Positions 54,304-64,000 of a stretch of 64,000 bases of DNA are shown here, piece by piece; within the stretch, counting starts at the first letter, position 1, and every line of letters starts with the position of its first letter. The translations under genes and the position numbers were made by a program. The notes under the pieces are model-generated. The model did not search any database. It saw only the letters and a program-made list of their open reading frames with translations, and was not told the origin of the DNA. This DNA comes from Thermothelomyces thermophilus ATCC 42464 (lineage: Eukaryota; Ascomycota; Sordariomycetes; Sordariales; Chaetomiaceae): positions 1,240,001 to 1,304,000 of the forward strand of contig NC_016472.1 of assembly GCF_000226095.1 (NCBI RefSeq), written 5' to 3'.

Positions 54304-57300
54304 TACGTTGACCCATCTAACATCAAAATGTATGGTCTTGGGGAACAGTTTGCTGACAGTACCGCTTCAACAGCTCACCTACTTCTCCGACAAATGATTA
54401 ATTCGCTTCTCATCATTCTAAGTCAGGAGAAGCGAGGCATATTGCACGGACGGCACAGGTTTGCCTTGGAAGTTGTCGCGCTGCAGAAGATTACTGGAGC
54501 GTTTGCAAGAGTCGCGTGTCTTTCCCTCGGGGTCACATATTCGGAGCGAGTCTGTTTTCTTTTTCTTCAGGTTCTTGTTTTTCACCCTTTCGTGCCGTTC
54601 GATAGAAGCATTCACATGGCAGGCCGGAGAGGAAGAGCGCAAAAAAAGAAGACACAATAAGCCAAACAGTCCCTCATGACAGGGATGCAATTTCCGTTTT
54701 TTTATTTCTGTTATCGCGTCCTACATTTGTCTCTCCAACCATCACCGCTGAGATAGCAAGGAAGATGATGGGAAGAATGAAGACAACGAGGGAGGAAAGC
54801 ATCTCGTACAGACATCGTGAGGGAGAGACAGGCGGGACTCGCGGCACCAGATTGGTTATGGATTGCTACTCACCGTTTGAGAGGGAGGGCTCCGATTGCC
54901 GCTGCAGTGATATCAACATGGCCGAAGGGGGTTGCTGATGGCCGGACGGACGACGCCGGGGCCCGGCCCAGATGAGATCGGCCTGAGATGAATGGACGGA
55001 TGGATGGATGAAAGTGGATGATGGCCGGCTGGATTGATGTTGCCTTTTGACACTGATGAAGAGGGACTTAAACTTATGGCACTTTGGGGCGGGATTGGGC
55101 TGTGTAATGAGATTTTGTGTACAGTACTTTACATACGGAGAAGACCCATCCTTCCCATTCCCATTCCCACGTACCATCTCTCCAACGTATTTGTACCATG
55201 TTGGCTGGATCAGTTCCATGGGCAGTGAGGCTTAGTAGGGAGCCTGGTGTTTACCTGACCTATTGCTCTCTCCGTGTGTGAGTGTGTGAGAGAACGTGGT
55301 AGAACCGGAGTTTGGACAGGTTGGGTTGGGACATGATTCCACAAACGTTAGTAGGGGATGGGGGAGAGAGCCGTTGGGGGCTTGGTCCCCCCCCCCTTTT
55401 TTTCTGAGCGATCGATGCCTGCGAGGTCTTCGGCTGCATCCTCCGGGAGGCTCGTTGAAGTCAGGACACCTCCCCAGCGTCATCCGCGTGTAAATTACAC
55501 ATGTGTTGTATGTGTGCATACGTGCGCGAGACCTTTGGGTCCTTGGAGTGAAGGGGTGGGTGGACGGGGCCCGGACCAGCTCGGTCAGTCAGGGATATGA
55601 TATGGCTGAGCTCTCTCTCTCTTTCTCTCTCCAGGGGATCGCGGAGCGTGCCGGGGGAAAGGGAAGAGGGAGGAGGGTGCACACGCATACACACACATAC
55701 ACACTATTACCATCGTTGGTGTGGAAGATATGGTACCTTGTCTCTCTCTCCCTCTCCCTCTCTCTCCCCCCTGAGTCTCTGGACGGTACCTCGTATGGGG
55801 AGGTACAAGCGTGTACAAACATACGCGTTGCGCTCTCTCATCGCTTTCTCCCCCACACACTCTCTCTCTCTCTCTTGGGTAGGCACCACTTTTGATCAAC
55901 CAACTGCTTTTCACATCCCTTAGCCTGCCTGAGCGTGGGGCTGAAATGGGGTGAGATGATTGAAACATAAAGCAACAGAAAAGAAAAATTTGATGAGATA
56001 CATACCGTGGCAGCGCCGGAAGCCGGAAGTACGGGGGCAGTGGAGGCAGGGGAAGGGGGGGGGGAGAGAGAAATTGGAAAGGAGGACCGGGGGACTGCCA
56101 AGATGAGATAGGTTCGGGGGGATGGACCCGGCCTCGGCGCAGGACCGAGGCGATGACGATGGTGATATTTGTAGAAGGAGGAATATGATAGGCGGCCAGA
56201 CGTCGGATGAATTATAGGTGGTATCGGATCATTGATGGGGGTGATGTACGTATGTATGTACAGTAAGTACATGGATACGCAGTTAGTCTGAACCGAATCG
56301 TTCACGGGGCGTGATATCACGAAGTACAGGCATCTATGGAAGTGTGCAGTGCATCGCCCATTCCAATTCCGTGCCCGAAAGACGAGATCGCGAGCCTTGG
56401 CGCAGCGACGGGGCGGTTGCCTGTCTTTCTGTGCCCAAGTTTGTGGGCTCGGTAGCTTCATTCGACATGCATCCGGTTGACTCCACATGGGGATAGTAAA
56501 TGGGTGAATGAGAAGCGTGCTTCTCAACTTGGTGATGGTGGATCCAGAATTTTGGCGGGGGCTCAGCCTTAAGACGTTGTCACGGTGGCCGCATCAGTCG
56601 CGGCCTAGTTCGACAACCACAGCCCCCATTCTCGAAACTCACCGAACAAAAAACGACGATACTTAGAGAGAGAGAAAAAAATCTGACGTATCTCGAACCA
56701 GATCATTACGGAAAGCGCAAGACTGTGGCTTGTCGCTTTGTCCATACTGTTGTTGGTTTGTTGTGCAGAGATCAGCACGAAGAACAGCAAAGCACCTTCA
56801 CAAGCTCCATAGGGTGGGGAGCCAGCCACTTTTGCGGGGGTCGCCAATTGCTAGTGTAGCGGCGGATCTGCTAGAACCACGCCTCCGTGCAGTAGAGACC
56901 CAGCGGAAGCAAGGTACGAGAAACCGTTGCTATAACAGTGTTTTGCAGCGTACTCGAGGCGAATCTGTTAAGGCGCTAACCCTGGCACTAGTTGTATTTC
57001 CCCCCTGTTTGTGCACGGACCAGGTTACCAGACTGTCGGGTCCATTTGTTGATTTGTGACTTGGAAGCCTCAGTCTGACCCCAAGATTGCGCTGGAGTTG
57101 CAACATGGCGCCTCTCGAAGGAACAATGCGACATGTGGGTTTCTTCAAGTCATCCCTGTCCCCGGTCTCCCCGGGAAAGTTTAACGAGTCTCCAGGGTAC
57201 CTCCTAGGACATTGACTGATGTACCTTCCCTTGTCCAGGTACTTCAAAGGAAGAGAGAAGAGTGGGGAAGGGGTTGCGGCCTCAATTCGGAAAAGTTCGC

Positions 57301-59332
57301 AAAGATACCCGATACCCTACTACCGTCTCTGCTTTGCGGTCGTCGCTCCGAAATGGTGGCTGCCACGATTGCCGGGCGGGCCTAGGCAGTCCCCCGCTAA
57401 CTTACCCTTCGGCCAAGTGAACGTGTTGGTGACACCGTTTAAGCGACGACATTAGGGTGTAATAGATCTGAGCAAGGTCTTCGCAACAACCCTACCCGAC
57501 TGGCAGTCCCGTCCTCACGACATTTAGGCAACGGTATGGCAGATGGTTGCTCTTGCACAAGACGATCGTGCCCTCTGACCCAGGCACGATGTGTATCTCC
57601 CCTGCACGAGCCGAGGGTTGTTAATTGTGCTGAAGCAGCCCTTCTTGCTGTCTCTCGCGCCCCATTGGCTATCGACTGTTAGATCGTCCTGTCATCCGCG
57701 CTTAACAGTCGAGCTGCCAGACTAGGACCGCCCATCGAGCCAGTAATTTCTCCAGAAGCATGACGATGACTCGGGGGTCACCTTCGGGGTGGTGTAGGGC
57801 AACGCCTCGAGATTGGGCACTGATTGCAATGGTGCACCATGTTGGTGGCCGGTGCGGAGGGCGCTGCCGCGGGTCCTTTTGGGGTTCGGAGCTCGGCGTT
57901 GGTACAGCTGACCGATGCGCAAGCGGGCTCTCGGGAGAACTCCTGTACCTCAACGCTTCATTCTTTTCTCTCAGCAAGTACTGAGACCACTAGTTCAGAC
58001 GGATACCAACAGCCTGATTGATAAATTGCGTGTCTCGTCTGTAAGAGGGGAGGCGATGCATGCACGGCATCTTTCAACTTAGTTTGAGTGTCAGCCCCTG
58101 CCTGGGATGCCACGACCCAGGCTCAAGAGCCCAAGTGAGGCCACACCAACCAGCGTAATGAGGCCCTGGTGCAGAGGCCATCGGTGAAGCGAGCAAATCT
58201 ATTGCGTCCAAGGCTGATTTGCATTGACAACCAATACCATATTCGTCCTTCTATTGTCGGGTTCACATGTAAACAGCCCCTTGCATCCGGCTTGCGGAAC
58301 TCTTCTGATTCGCGGCATTGCGATTGTCAAGCGCGATGCAGATGCATCTGTTGTAGCACAATGCAGGGCCTGTCCGTGACGGCACCTGAGAAGGTCAGGG
58401 GGGGTGCGCCCGGGGAAGTGGTGGTGGTGTATGATGCCCGTTGTGATCTCACCGAGCGCACTGCGACGGCCCTCATCCCTACTTCTCGCTAGGTTCGTGG
58501 GTGACCTGATTGCGACCTGGTTGTGACCCGGTCGTGTGAGAGCGAGGCGCATCCGAGATTTCGAATCGCTTCCGCCTCTGCCTTTCTCGCTCCTGACTGG
58601 GTCATAGACCGGCTCGTTCCCAGGAGGGTATGCGGCGCAGGCTTGTGGTGTGCCGGGAATCGAACCAGTCCGAGTCCAACAGACGGTAACTGTGGTCCTC
58701 TCCTGGGTTTCTGTTCGTACTTGGTGATTGCTATCGATTACATGGAAAGGACAAAGGGAACCAGAACACAACTCCCGGGACCGAGCGTGCCTTGCTCCGC
58801 GCGGATCTGACTAGGTCGGTGCATACTGATGGTCTGAAGATCATGTCAAGCTAAGTACCGGATCCCTCAGTGGGATAGAAAAAAACTCGAATGGTTACGG
58901 ATACTCTGGGAGGACGAACTTCCATGAATTGGAAGAACCTAGCTCCTTCCTGCCTGCTCTGTGCCCTACTAGTATTTTGATGACCCACTCCCTAGGGAGA
59001 TAAGCTTCAAGGGTCACCATCCTTCCCGCCTTTGGGTTGACGAACAGGTGCACGGGCCGCAAGGGGTGTTTCCTTCCTTTCTATCCAGCTTCTCTGATCT
59101 CTCCTTCCTTGGCGAAAGCACCCACCACACCACCACTCCCCCCCTTCTTCTTCTCTTTCCCTCCTTCGGTCCCCATCTGAGCTGGCTCATGTGACAGAAT
59201 CCGGCTGCGTGTCCCCGCGGCCATGCCTCGCCAAATGCGCGCCAACGGCAGTGCCGTGCCCACACTGGCCGCGGCCCGCCTCCGCCTCCGCCTCCATGGC
59301 GAACGAGCAGTACTGCTGTAGACCAACAAAGT

Positions 59333-59378
<46 letters not shown>

Positions 59379-60260
59379 TCTTCCGCCGCCGATACCTGCA
59401 CCGCATGTCAATATGATCCTAACGGGCGTACACTTGAACGGAAACGGCACCTGAAGGCAAAAGAAGAGCTCCCCCCTTTGCCGTTGCACAGGGGCAAGCA
59501 AGCAGGTCCCTGTTCCTGTTGCTTGCAAACAACAGGCTCGCCAATCGGCCCACTGCCCGGACAGCGATACACGGGGTTTCCTTACGGTCTTGATCGTGTG
59601 GCTTGCGGCTATGACCCGATCGCATTCGGTCGAAATGGCAGCCAAGGCATACGGCTGATCATGTGTTGACAGGACAGGTGGAGCGGAAACGCTAATAAGG
59701 GAACGAAAGGGAGGGAAAAAAAAGATGGTGGTTTGAGATTCAGTTTAGCACTCGGTGCTAAAGATTATCCCGTAAAGCTATGGAACAAAGAAATCCACCT
59801 CTAGACTTGAAGAGAACCATCGGCTTCCATCCCTACAGACATTGCCGACACATAGTCATCGGCATCGAGCCCCGTAAACAAATCCGAAAAAACAGGAAAA
59901 GGTACAGGAAGTCGTAGTCTCTGTTCCGGTTGAGCAGCAGTTGCCTTCGTCCCTGCCGCCCTGTATCTCTCCCTTCCGGCACTTTTTATGAACGAGGACA
60001 TGTTCAACCCCAGGATCCTCAGGAAAGATAGAAAGCCGACTGTGCGTTTCGAGCTCGTAGCCGACAGCCAGGGGAAACGGCGGGGCAAAGTTGGCGTTGA
60101 CAGAAGGTGGAGGAGGGCTGGAGGACGAAGCTGGTAACTGCAGGAGAGGTCCGTCCGTCAGAACTTAGTTCAGACCGAGCACAAGACAAGGAACGAAGTC
60201 TTTGGTGTATCGAAGATCTCGCGGTCGGTGTACATACCTCTGCGTTGCCTGGGCGCTTTG
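54304..60260. other. Gene-poor region of about 6 kb
   Basis: No protein gene is supported. The first 400 bp are presumably the RPB1 3' flank. From 55.2 to 56.1 kb there are many CT, CA and GA microsatellite stretches (for example near 55613-55632, 55684-55704, 55741-55768, 55860-55876). A perfect 7-bp stem (GCCTGGG/CCCAGGC) lies at 58100-58122 and a T39 run at 59335-59373. A minus-strand frame at 59801-60088 is open for 95 codons and could be part of a 3' region or an exon of the small gene to its right, but nothing in it is recognisable. Confidence 0.5.
59335..59373. repeat. Homopolymer of 39 T
   Basis: The longest single-base run in the window. On the minus strand it is A39, preceded by GGCGGCGGAAGAATATT. 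No flanking target duplication was seen, so a retrotransposition origin is not supported. Confidence 0.85.
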
Positions 60261-60410
60261 CTAGTGGTTATTGCACTCGCCGTCGTGGTAGTCGTCGACG
60301 ACTTGGGGGCCGCCATGGGGGCAGTAGCCCAGCGCTGCGAAGGAGGCGCACCGAACCATCTCCTCGCGGACATGGCCGCACGTGTAGTGGAAGCGGTAGA
60401 GAGTGCACAT
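60261..60410 (-). CDS. Small Cys/His-rich protein, CGH type
   Basis: A 49-aa frame on the minus strand starting MCTLYRFHYTCGHVREEMVR and ending CNNH. It has Cys at 2, 11, 21, 29 and 46 and His at 8, 13, 31, 42 and 49, a spacing that suggests zinc binding. The opening MCTxYxFHYxCGH is like a widespread group of very small fungal proteins of unknown function, recalled from memory. Supporting context: a TATAAAG on the same strand 197 bp before the ATG, and a clean CTTCACA before the ATG. A GTATGT donor-like site follows at 60237-60232, after the stop, so the mRNA may be spliced further; the true 3' end of the coding part is uncertain. No partner gene is near. Function unknown. Confidence 0.45.
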   Translation of the reverse strand: MCTLYRFHYTCGHVREEMVRCASFAALGYCPHGGPQVVDDYHDGECNNH

Positions 60411-60606
60411 TGTGAAGTATGGGATCGTCTTGCGATGCTTTGAGAGGGGAGTGCTCGGCAGTGGCTACCGCGCTGGCGATGGAAGTTCGTAGAGGGACGA
60501 AGCGCGTCTGGAGAGAGCTCAGAGGGTGCTGCTTGGGCTGGCGCAGATGGATGCGAGTGCTTGCGAGTGAGGATGGTCGAGAGACTGGACGGGAATCGAC
60601 AGCCCT

Positions 60607-60613
60607 CTTTATA
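60607..60613 (-). promoter_or_regulatory. TATA box for the small Cys/His-rich gene
   Basis: TATAAAG read on the minus strand, 197 bp before the ATG at 60410. In fungi TATA elements lie roughly 30-100 bp before transcription starts, which would leave a leader of about 100-160 nt. Canonical TATA boxes were not obvious in front of the housekeeping genes of this window. Confidence 0.4.
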
Positions 60614-62843
60614 CTCGTTGCTGGAGATGCCGACAGACTGGCTGCGCTGAAGTGGTACGTCGACGTTGGGCTTTTGCCTGCCGTGCTAGGGTTCTTGCGA
60701 AGGCAGTGATGGTCCCGCTGCTCACCCCCTGTGTGACTGCCCGAGTAATGTCGGTTGTTGGTTGCCCCTCCTCACGGGGACGGGGCGAGGCAAATCAAGT
60801 TGCGTCGAGAGCAGTTGGTTGACGGGTGTAACTGTCGTCCAAGAGTATCTCGAGAGGGAAATGCAACGATACACACCCGCGCCCCCGATGTACTGTACAG
60901 CTATGTATCGGGGTGCGAGGGGTACTTACTGAGCTAGCCGGCTGCAAGTTCGGGAGACATGCGGGCAGGTGTGGGCCGATCCGGGAGCGAAAAGGTGACA
61001 AGGGCTAATTGTAGATGGAGGCCGTGTTGGACCTATCACGTCGGAAGAGTCCTCACCTCCAAGAGCTGGTTGGGGTAGACGCGGGAGCACCCCCCACCGC
61101 AATACACTACGTTGCCCGCTAAGTGGTCAGCACCAACTGTAGGGAAAACGGGAAGCCGTTGTGTGGTCGATGCTCGAGATAGAAAAGGGGGAGGGGGGTG
61201 GTAAGGAACCTCAGGTACTAGGCAGTCTGGTTCTCATCTCAGCCAGGGGAAGGGGAAGAGAGAGTAAGGAGACATCTGGGCATGTACTTTGAAGCCGGGC
61301 CATCCAGCCCTGCTGGGCCAGATGGTCCTCTTGCATCCGTGTTGGGTGGCCGAGCAGGACCAGCCAGACGTCGCCAAGAAGATGGGGGAGCGGCATGCAG
61401 GAGTAGCGGATAGAGGGCATGGTGGGTACCCAAGGTACCTATCCAAGGAACTCGGAAGCTGCAGCAGTTCGTCATGGAGGGAGGTGACGGGCCGCCCGCC
61501 TTGCAGCTTACTATATGCTCCGGGGGCGAAGCAGAGGTAGGTAACTATGAGTATGACGAAATGTAAAAGGCACCATTAAGCAAGGGGCCTGGCAGGCGAG
61601 GATGGGTGACTTCTCCAACGCACCTCGAGCCGCACTTGGTCCACTCCATGGCAACAAGGTACTTGGCCAGAAACTCACTCGAGGTATCTCCGACCTTGAC
61701 AGGCCACAGCATCCAGCAACCAGCCTAAGACGTGGGACTTCGACCCAGATCCTGCTCCGGGCCGCCTGAATCCAAAGAAGAACAAAAGACTGCAACACTT
61801 ACACCACACAGAAGAGAGGAGAGAAGAGAGACCCAAGTGCGAGGGGCCGTAGGCCAAGGACAGCATGTGGGCGAAGAAATGATCAGAGCAGATGGGACCG
61901 CCACCTATCGCCGGCCAACAAACTCGCATCGGAGTCCATGAAAAGTCGCGTCCAAGCCAGCGAAACCCTGGCCAACATGAACAACCGTCCAAGACTGAAT
62001 GCAGCGAGGGCTAGCACAAACGCGGTGTAGCGGCAGTTTCCATGCTTGAGACAACTCCACCGGGAACAACGGGGTAACTCCCGGTTCGAGCTTGATCCGA
62101 TGGGGTATGGGGTTGACAGGGAAGAGAAAAGCGAGAGAGAGAGAGGCGATCCTCAGACGTAACTTGCAACTACATGAAGGGAAAACAAACAAATGTGGGA
62201 GGTTTTTGCACAGTAAGCCTCGATGACAGTATCTGGAATCGCATACCTACCATCATCCCTTAGTCTTTTTCTCTCCAAGATGCTCAGAGAGTCAGAATTC
62301 CACTTGGTTTGCAAAGCGGGAGAAAGAAGAGACATGGAAGAGGAAGGGAGAATCGCCGTTGCCATGGAGCTCCTTCCATGTCAAAGGGTCTATTCCCCTG
62401 GTCCCGAAGCTTTCTGGAGCCTCAGATCGGCCAATCATCTGTCCGCTTCTGGATTGGGCCTGCCGATTTGGTCCCTCGTGCCTGCCTGGAAAGCCCCACT
62501 TGAAAGCATGTGCAGCTGTTCGGCAGGAAGAAAGCACTGCAATGCCTGTGCGAAATACATACTGTGCAGTGGCTGGTTAGTGGCTGGCAGTGCAGCGCTC
62601 ACCAACATTGCAACCAAAAAGATCGTGCCCCGGCTCCGGTCGGAGTAACCTCATCCACCCCTCTGCGAACGACTAACTATCTCTTCACTAGTTTCGATTG
62701 CGCCACCAAGAAAAAAACACAACTTTCTCACCGAAGAGAAGGGCCTGATATCGATAGAAGATTGTGCGCAACGGAGTAAGCCCTTAGTGGGTACATCCAT
62801 TCTCTCCGAGCACCCGAGTTAGCTTTTTGGCAAATTCGGGAAT

Positions 62844-62883
62844 GCCGCAGTCCCAGAATGCCTCGTGAGGCCCATTCTGCGGC
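62844..62883. repeat. Inverted repeat, 11 bp stem in two parts
   Basis: GCCG (62844-62847) pairs with CGGC (62880-62883), and CAGAATG (62854-62860) pairs with CATTCTG (62873-62879). Between them CCTC and GAGG can pair further. All pairs are read directly. Confidence 0.75.
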
Positions 62884-62884
62884 C

Positions 62885-62903
62885 CCGGCCATCGCTGGGC
62901 CGG
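62885..62903. repeat. Inverted repeat CCGGCC/GGCCGG
   Basis: A perfect 6-bp all-G/C stem with a 7-base loop, one base after the preceding inverted repeat. Confidence 0.75.
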
Positions 62904-62992
62904 CTTTTCTGGCCGACCCCATCGGCACAGCCCTGTTCTCCCTTTTCGGGCAGCGGTCTTGGGCGCAACCTTAACCTCAAACTTGACCCAAA

Positions 62993-63042
62993 CCCTCGGT
63001 CGGGCCCCGGCGGTCGGTCTTTCAGGGCCCGCCGACCGAGGG
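62993..63042. repeat. Inverted repeat with perfect 11 bp stem
   Basis: CCCTCGGTCGG (62993-63003) is the exact reverse complement of CCGACCGAGGG (63032-63042). Inside it, GCCC and GGGC can extend the stem after a three-base bulge. Confidence 0.8.
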
Positions 63043-64000
63043 TTCCCCTTTTCATCCGTACGTCTTCTTACGGCCTGGCAACCTGCGGCCGCCGTCGATC
63101 TGAAACCCACCTCCGGATCTCACTCTCGCATCGATTAAGTTTCCATGCCGAATCACTGCAAGGAAACCACTGTAGTGACATCACGTGAAACAGGCAGCAG
63201 GTGTCGCCGCCGCCGCCGCAGATGGCAAGGCTTCGCGCCGGAGCTCTGCCCTTGGCCTGCCCCAACAGAGATGGCTTGATGGCCGCTAGAAGATCAGCAA
63301 CCTTTGTGAGGGATGGCCGGCACCCATCCGCTCGATGTCTCCTCGCCGGTGCACATTCCGCCGAGCGCAACCGGCCTGTTCCTGAGGTTGGGGGACGTTG
63401 TGACCGCTCTCGTACCTGGCCGCGTCTTCGTCCCGGCTGCTCGGTAGCAGGCGCCCTGCGTACGCAACATATCCTTGAGTGTAACACCGAATTGACTGTC
63501 ACCAACAATGGCCCGCGGCTGCGGCTGCGCCTGTGCGATAACTGCTAGGCGCGGTTCCTCCACCCATGACAGGGGCCTCATGCAGTGCATCATACCCTCC
63601 CTAGGCAATAACGCGACATGCACGGCCCAGCTAAACGACGATGAAGGCGGTTATATGTTGGGTCGGCGCGGCCTTGGGTGTCGGGCCGCAGCAGCCTTGC
63701 CAACATTTCGGCCATGTTGTTGTGACGGCGGGCGACAGTTGCGTGTTCCTACCAATCAGGGTAGAAATTAAGCGCCTGGCGCCGCCGCGGCTAGTAACTC
63801 TCTCCAAACACCCACAAAAGTCTGGCGGCACCACTATCCTTCTCATATCCCGAGTCGAACATGATGAGCGTGGGATTCCGACTGTTGGTGGCGAGTCTGA
63901 AGCCCCGCTCCTTGTTGTCACGCATCATCAACTGCATCCAAGCGACTTTGTTAGTCGACATCGCCACGAGTGCGAGTAGCCGGCGTCCGGTTCCGGATTG

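Larger units (their letters stand above)
60614..64000. other. Gene-poor right end with a hairpin cluster
   Basis: About 3.4 kb to the window edge without a supported protein gene. Frames of 80-140 codons occur on both strands but overlap each other and lack known motifs. From 62.84 to 63.04 kb there are three strong inverted repeats in a G+C-rich island. The next gene probably lies outside the window. Confidence 0.5.

Noticed and set aside
55838-56527. 229-codon minus-strand frame in the gene-poor right part
   Set aside because: Made of microsatellite translations and unrelated sequence; no domain or consistent composition.
58640-58700. tRNA B-box-like GGTTCGATTCC on the minus strand followed by CGGCACACCA
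   Set aside because: No matching A box or 5' acceptor stem was found upstream, so at most a tRNA fragment; not called.
59335-59373. T39 run as the tail of a retroposed copy
   Set aside because: No target-site duplication and no recognisable retroposed sequence next to it.
60419-60709. 97-codon plus-strand frame overlapping the promoter of the small Cys/His-rich gene
   Set aside because: No recognisable motif, and it covers the TATA box and leader of the better-supported minus-strand frame.
62844-63042. Hairpin cluster as the 3' end of a Helitron
   Set aside because: The expected CTRR end shortly after the hairpin is absent on both strands.

Overview
The window looks like nuclear DNA of a filamentous ascomycete, most probably a Sordariomycete close to Sordariales/Chaetomiaceae (the lineage is inferred from protein resemblance and gene structure, not from a search). 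The evidence is short spliceosomal introns of about 55-130 bp with GTRNGT donors and CTAAC-like branch sites, G+C-rich coding exons strong enough to throw long antisense ORFs, and protein sequences that read like Neurospora-type orthologues (Sym1, Cft1, Swd1, Thg1, Cks1). No bacterial operon structure, rRNA, convincing tRNA, CRISPR array or recognisable transposon was seen.

Layout, left to right. 0.5-1.8 kb: a GH18 chitinase-like gene (-) whose catalytic signature has diverged. 1.8-6.3 kb: a gene-poor spacer. 6.3-17.9 kb: Dsk2/ubiquilin (+), Sym1/Mpv17 (+), UDP-GlcNAc pyrophosphorylase (-), a TDG/MUG DNA glycosylase (+), a Gly/Ser-rich DUF7732-like surface protein (-) and an ANCHR-like B-box protein (+). 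18.5-31.2 kb: LMBR1-type membrane protein (-), Cft1/CPSF160 (+), Pal1 (-), Usb1 (+). 31.6-42.8 kb: ERO1 (-), Cks1 (-), an Rsc4-like double bromodomain protein (+) and an unrecognised 773-aa membrane protein (+). 43.6-54.3 kb: Swd1 of COMPASS (-), Thg1 (+), Tma23-like G-patch protein (-), RPB1 (+). 54.3-64.0 kb: almost 10 kb with only one small Cys/His-rich reading frame that I can support.

The genes are conserved housekeeping loci, not a functional cluster. Several deal with RNA (Cft1 cleavage/polyadenylation, Usb1 U6 end-trimming, Thg1 tRNA-His, RPB1, Tma23) or chromatin (Swd1, Rsc4), and a few with the ER and cell wall (ERO1, UDP-GlcNAc pyrophosphorylase, GH18, Pal1). Most neighbours are divergent or convergent, so many promoters and 3' ends are shared. 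Exon boundaries were worked out by eye from splice signals, reading phase and remembered family sequence; phases sum to whole codons in every model given.

The most unusual things are a run of three strong hairpins at 62.84-63.04 kb in the gene-poor right end, the altered GH18 active site, large homopolymer insertions inside Usb1, first coding exons of 11 and 14 nt (Sym1, Thg1), a ten-base tandem repeat in the LMBR1/Cft1 promoter, and the small Cys/His protein with its own TATA box. I did not find a clear multi-gene undescribed system.
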